This document shows positions 62,076-64,000 of a stretch of 64,000 bases of DNA, piece by piece. Both the position numbers and the translations under genes were made by a program. How positions within the stretch are numbered: position 1 is the first letter of the stretch; every line of letters begins with the position of its first letter. The notes under the pieces were generated by a model. It was not told the origin of the DNA. It saw nothing but the letters and a program-made list of their open reading frames with translations, and did not search any database. This DNA comes from Suilimivivens sp963650485 (lineage in GTDB: Bacteria; Bacillota; Clostridia; Lachnospirales; Lachnospiraceae), in NCBI GenBank assembly GCA_963650485.1, contig CAVJLN010000007.1:1-64000 (forward strand). Direction: 5' to 3'.

Positions 62076-64000
62076 TTATAGAATTTCAATCGTCCAACTG
62101 CTCCAATTCACGAGCCTTACTCTTGAACAGGCATCCTTCGCCAGCATGCCAAACTGATATTTCCCTGCCGGAACGGCTCCGGGTTTTAACTTGGCTGCAT
62201 ATCCGGTCAGATCCACGTTCACCTGATCTTTCAGATTTGCTTTGATGTCCTCCCGACATTTCTTCTCAATCGAAATGCTGTAAATAACAGACTGGGACAT
62301 TTTCTCATCTTTTCCGACAGAATTTCCCATTGCATGCCGGCTTCCATCTGTGATCCTGCGAAGCAGCAGTTCTTTTTTGTAACATGCGTTATCCGATCCG
62401 ATAACGAAGGAATACCCCTGGAAATAGTAGCCCTGATCTTCGGTGTCGTTACTTCCGTCGTTACTTCTATCGTTACGGTTATCTTTTTCCTTTTTGCTAT
62501 AGTCCTCTTTATCTAATTTATCTAAATTCTTGGCCTTCCTTTTCTCTGGAGAAACACCGTATTTCCATTTATAAATATCCATAGCACATTCCATGCCGAT
62601 CACCAGACATTCATCCTCTCTGGCAGCCAGCACTTCCTGCGTGCATTCCTTCACCTTCGCCCACGGCATTGAAAGATCTACCTGATAACGAAACGCCGGT
62701 GTATACTCGGTTTCCAACATATCGGTTGTCAAATACGGATGATAAAACGGATCCTTCCCATATAAGTCCTGATGCTTCTCATACAGATAATCCTTTTCCC
62801 TAAGAAGCCGCAGCTGCTTTTCTTCGGACTCTCCATCCTTTCCTCTGCTTAATGATTCATGGTGGAACAGGAAGAGATCATTCCTTACCACATTATAATA
62901 TCCCTCTTCATAAATTTTATAGCACAGATCCACATCATTAAACGCAACTGCCAGCGTTTCGTCAAAGCCTCCGACCTTTTCGAAGATCGTCTTCTTCACA
63001 AGCAGGCACGCCCCGGTTACTCCAAGCATATCATGTACACCACGGTTCTGTCCAAAATAATGATCCTCCTTATCATGTGCGAATTGCAGCTTATGAGCCG
63101 GTCCCACCCGGAGATTCGTAATTCCGGCATGCTGGATAATGTCGGTACCCGGGTATAAGAGCTTCGCCCCTACCGCTCCCGCATAAGGCAGGACAGCCTT
63201 TTCCATCAGAAGGGTAAGCCAGTCTGCATCCACGATTTCCATGTCATCATTTAAGAACAGCAGGTAATCTCCCTGTGCTTCCTTCGCTCCCCAGTTGCAC
63301 ATATAAGAAAAATTAAAGGGCAGCTTCTTATACAAATATCGAGTGTTATTTATTTTTCGAAGCTTCTGCTCGATTTTGTTTTTATTTTCTTCGGAGCTTC
63401 CGTTGTCCACAATAATAAATTCTGTTTTAACTTTTGTCCACAGTCCTGATGTTTTATCCACAAAGGAGTCAAGGCATCGGAATAAAATGTCCGGATGATC
63501 CTTGGACGGAACGATAACGGAGACTGCAGGAATCGTTATATCTGTTGTTGTATCCGTTGTTATATCTTCTGCCACATTTTCATCTGATCCACACTCAACC
63601 TTCTCCCTGCTGCAGCCTCTCATCCGCTCCTGTATTTTTTCTGATAAATGCAGGTTTTTCCAACGTTCATAGCTGGAAACCTTTGTGTGCATCAGCACCT
63701 GTGGAATATGAACCACTACATGCTCCGCCGCTTTCCAGCCTGTGAAAGCGCCATTCTCCCTTAGGTAGTCAGCAAGCAGTTCATACAGGAGCTGGTCCGG
63801 GTTCAACGGCTTATGCTCTGTCTGTTCACACTCTGCCTGCTCGTGATCCTTTCCTATCCGATCTTCCTGCTTTCCTTTCTGCAATTCGCTTTCCGGCCCA
63901 CCGTCAGTAAACCAACCAGCTTTCTCTTCTCTCTTTGCTTCCTTCGAAACACTACGTTTCTGCAAAAATTCCGCCATTTTTGCAGTCGGCACTGCCACAA
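62076..64000 (-). CDS. GT2 glycosyltransferase, N-terminus beyond the window
   Basis: At least 640 residues; the frame is still open at the right edge. The visible part begins with a basic/acidic linker and KAAEHVVVHIPQVLMHTK, the end of a first GT domain like that of the 59911 protein. A full GT2 domain follows (VSVIVPSKDHPDILFRC; LLFLNDDMEIVDADW; FNDVDLCYKIYEEGY). The last 200 residues (PWAKVKECTQEVLAAREDE onward, with a Lys/Asp/Asn-rich stretch KKEKDNRNDRSNDGSND) form a beta-rich C-terminal domain not seen in the neighbours. The next gene is 160 bases downstream. Confidence 0.85.
   Translation of the reverse strand, partial: VAVPTAKMAEFLQKRSVSKEAKREEKAGWFTDGGPESELQKGKQEDRIGKDHEQAECEQTEHKPLNPDQLLYELLADYLRENGAFTGWKAAEHVVVHIPQVLMHTKVSSYERWKNLHLSEKIQERMRGCSREKVECGSDENVAEDITTDTTTDITIPAVSVIVPSKDHPDILFRCLDSFVDKTSGLWTKVKTEFIIVDNGSSEENKNKIEQKLRKINNTRYLYKKLPFNFSYMCNWGAKEAQGDYLLFLNDDMEIVDADWLTLLMEKAVLPYAGAVGAKLLYPGTDIIQHAGITNLRVGPAHKLQFAHDKEDHYFGQNRGVHDMLGVTGACLLVKKTIFEKVGGFDETLAVAFNDVDLCYKIYEEGYYNVVRNDLFLFHHESLSRGKDGESEEKQLRLLREKDYLYEKHQDLYGKDPFYHPYLTTDMLETEYTPAFRYQVDLSMPWAKVKECTQEVLAAREDECLVIGMECAMDIYKWKYGVSPEKRKAKNLDKLDKEDYSKKEKDNRNDRSNDGSNDTEDQGYYFQGYSFVIGSDNACYKKELLLRRITDGSRHAMGNSVGKDEKMSQSVIYSISIEKKCREDIKANLKDQVNVDLTGYAAKLKPGAVPAGKYQFGMLAKDACSRVRLVNWSSWTIEIL

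Overview
The window reads as a chromosomal stretch of a spore-forming, gut-type Clostridia, most likely a Lachnospiraceae member. This rests on a SipL-like spore coat protein (DUF3794 plus LysM), a Csp-like subtilase, a DUF6472 zinc-ribbon protein, several LplABC- and GH-type polysaccharide genes, and moderate GC with strong GGAGG ribosome sites. I do not assign a genus. It is a draft assembly: 276 Ns interrupt one glycosyltransferase gene. No rRNA, tRNA, CRISPR array or phage module was seen.

Layout. 0-2 kb is a decayed edge: a DUF4160 pseudogene with two in-frame TGA codons, an intact DUF2442 partner, a truncated metallophosphoesterase, and remnants of a YesM/YesN two-component system. 2-6.5 kb holds an ADP-ribosylglycohydrolase, a LacI-type regulator and a metNI-DUF6472 methionine-uptake operon. 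6.6-22 kb is a glucuronoxylan/aldouronate locus: an LplABC-type ABC transporter, GH67 alpha-glucuronidase, GH3 xylosidase-like enzyme, AraC regulator, a large GH2 enzyme and a SASA-type esterase. A shared CAAATATTGCTCT-like box lies upstream of its three leftward transcription units and beside the divergent AraC gene. 22-30 kb carries a Csp-like subtilase, a ClpX paralogue, an NlpC/P60 endopeptidase, an FKBP lipoprotein and cardiolipin synthase. 30-34 kb is housekeeping: DUF1934, murI, a small membrane protein, a GntR regulator and ispE. 34-39 kb is a second sugar locus: AraC, GH2 and a GPH-family symporter. 39-47 kb has an unknown alanine-rich protein, an Rpn-type nuclease, sipL, pyrD/pyrK/pyrC and an orphan DinJ/RelB antitoxin. 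47-52 kb has a PrcB lipoprotein, an HtrA protease and glmS. 52-64 kb is a leftward cell-surface polysaccharide cluster: five GT2 enzymes, a polyprenyl-phosphate sugar transferase, an LCP ligase and a phosphosugar mutase.

How the genes work together. The GH67, GH3, GH2, esterase and ABC transporter set matches in composition the known aldouronate-utilisation loci, in which short acetylated or glucuronic-acid-decorated xylo-oligosaccharides are imported and trimmed in the cytoplasm. GlmS (amino-sugar precursor), the phosphosugar mutase, the glycosyltransferases and the LCP protein form a path from sugar phosphate to wall-attached polysaccharide.

The most unusual content is non-coding and repeat-based. 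There are two MITE-like long palindromes, a 43-bp tandem array in front of the clpX paralogue, a dispersed intergenic repeat sharing that array's core, an in-frame 51-bp repeat in front of GH67, and several places where a promoter sits inside a hairpin so that readthrough and locally initiated RNAs would fold differently. No clearly new multi-gene system was found. The best candidates for follow-up are the clpX-paralogue/subtilase operon with its tandem-repeat leader, and the sipL leader.
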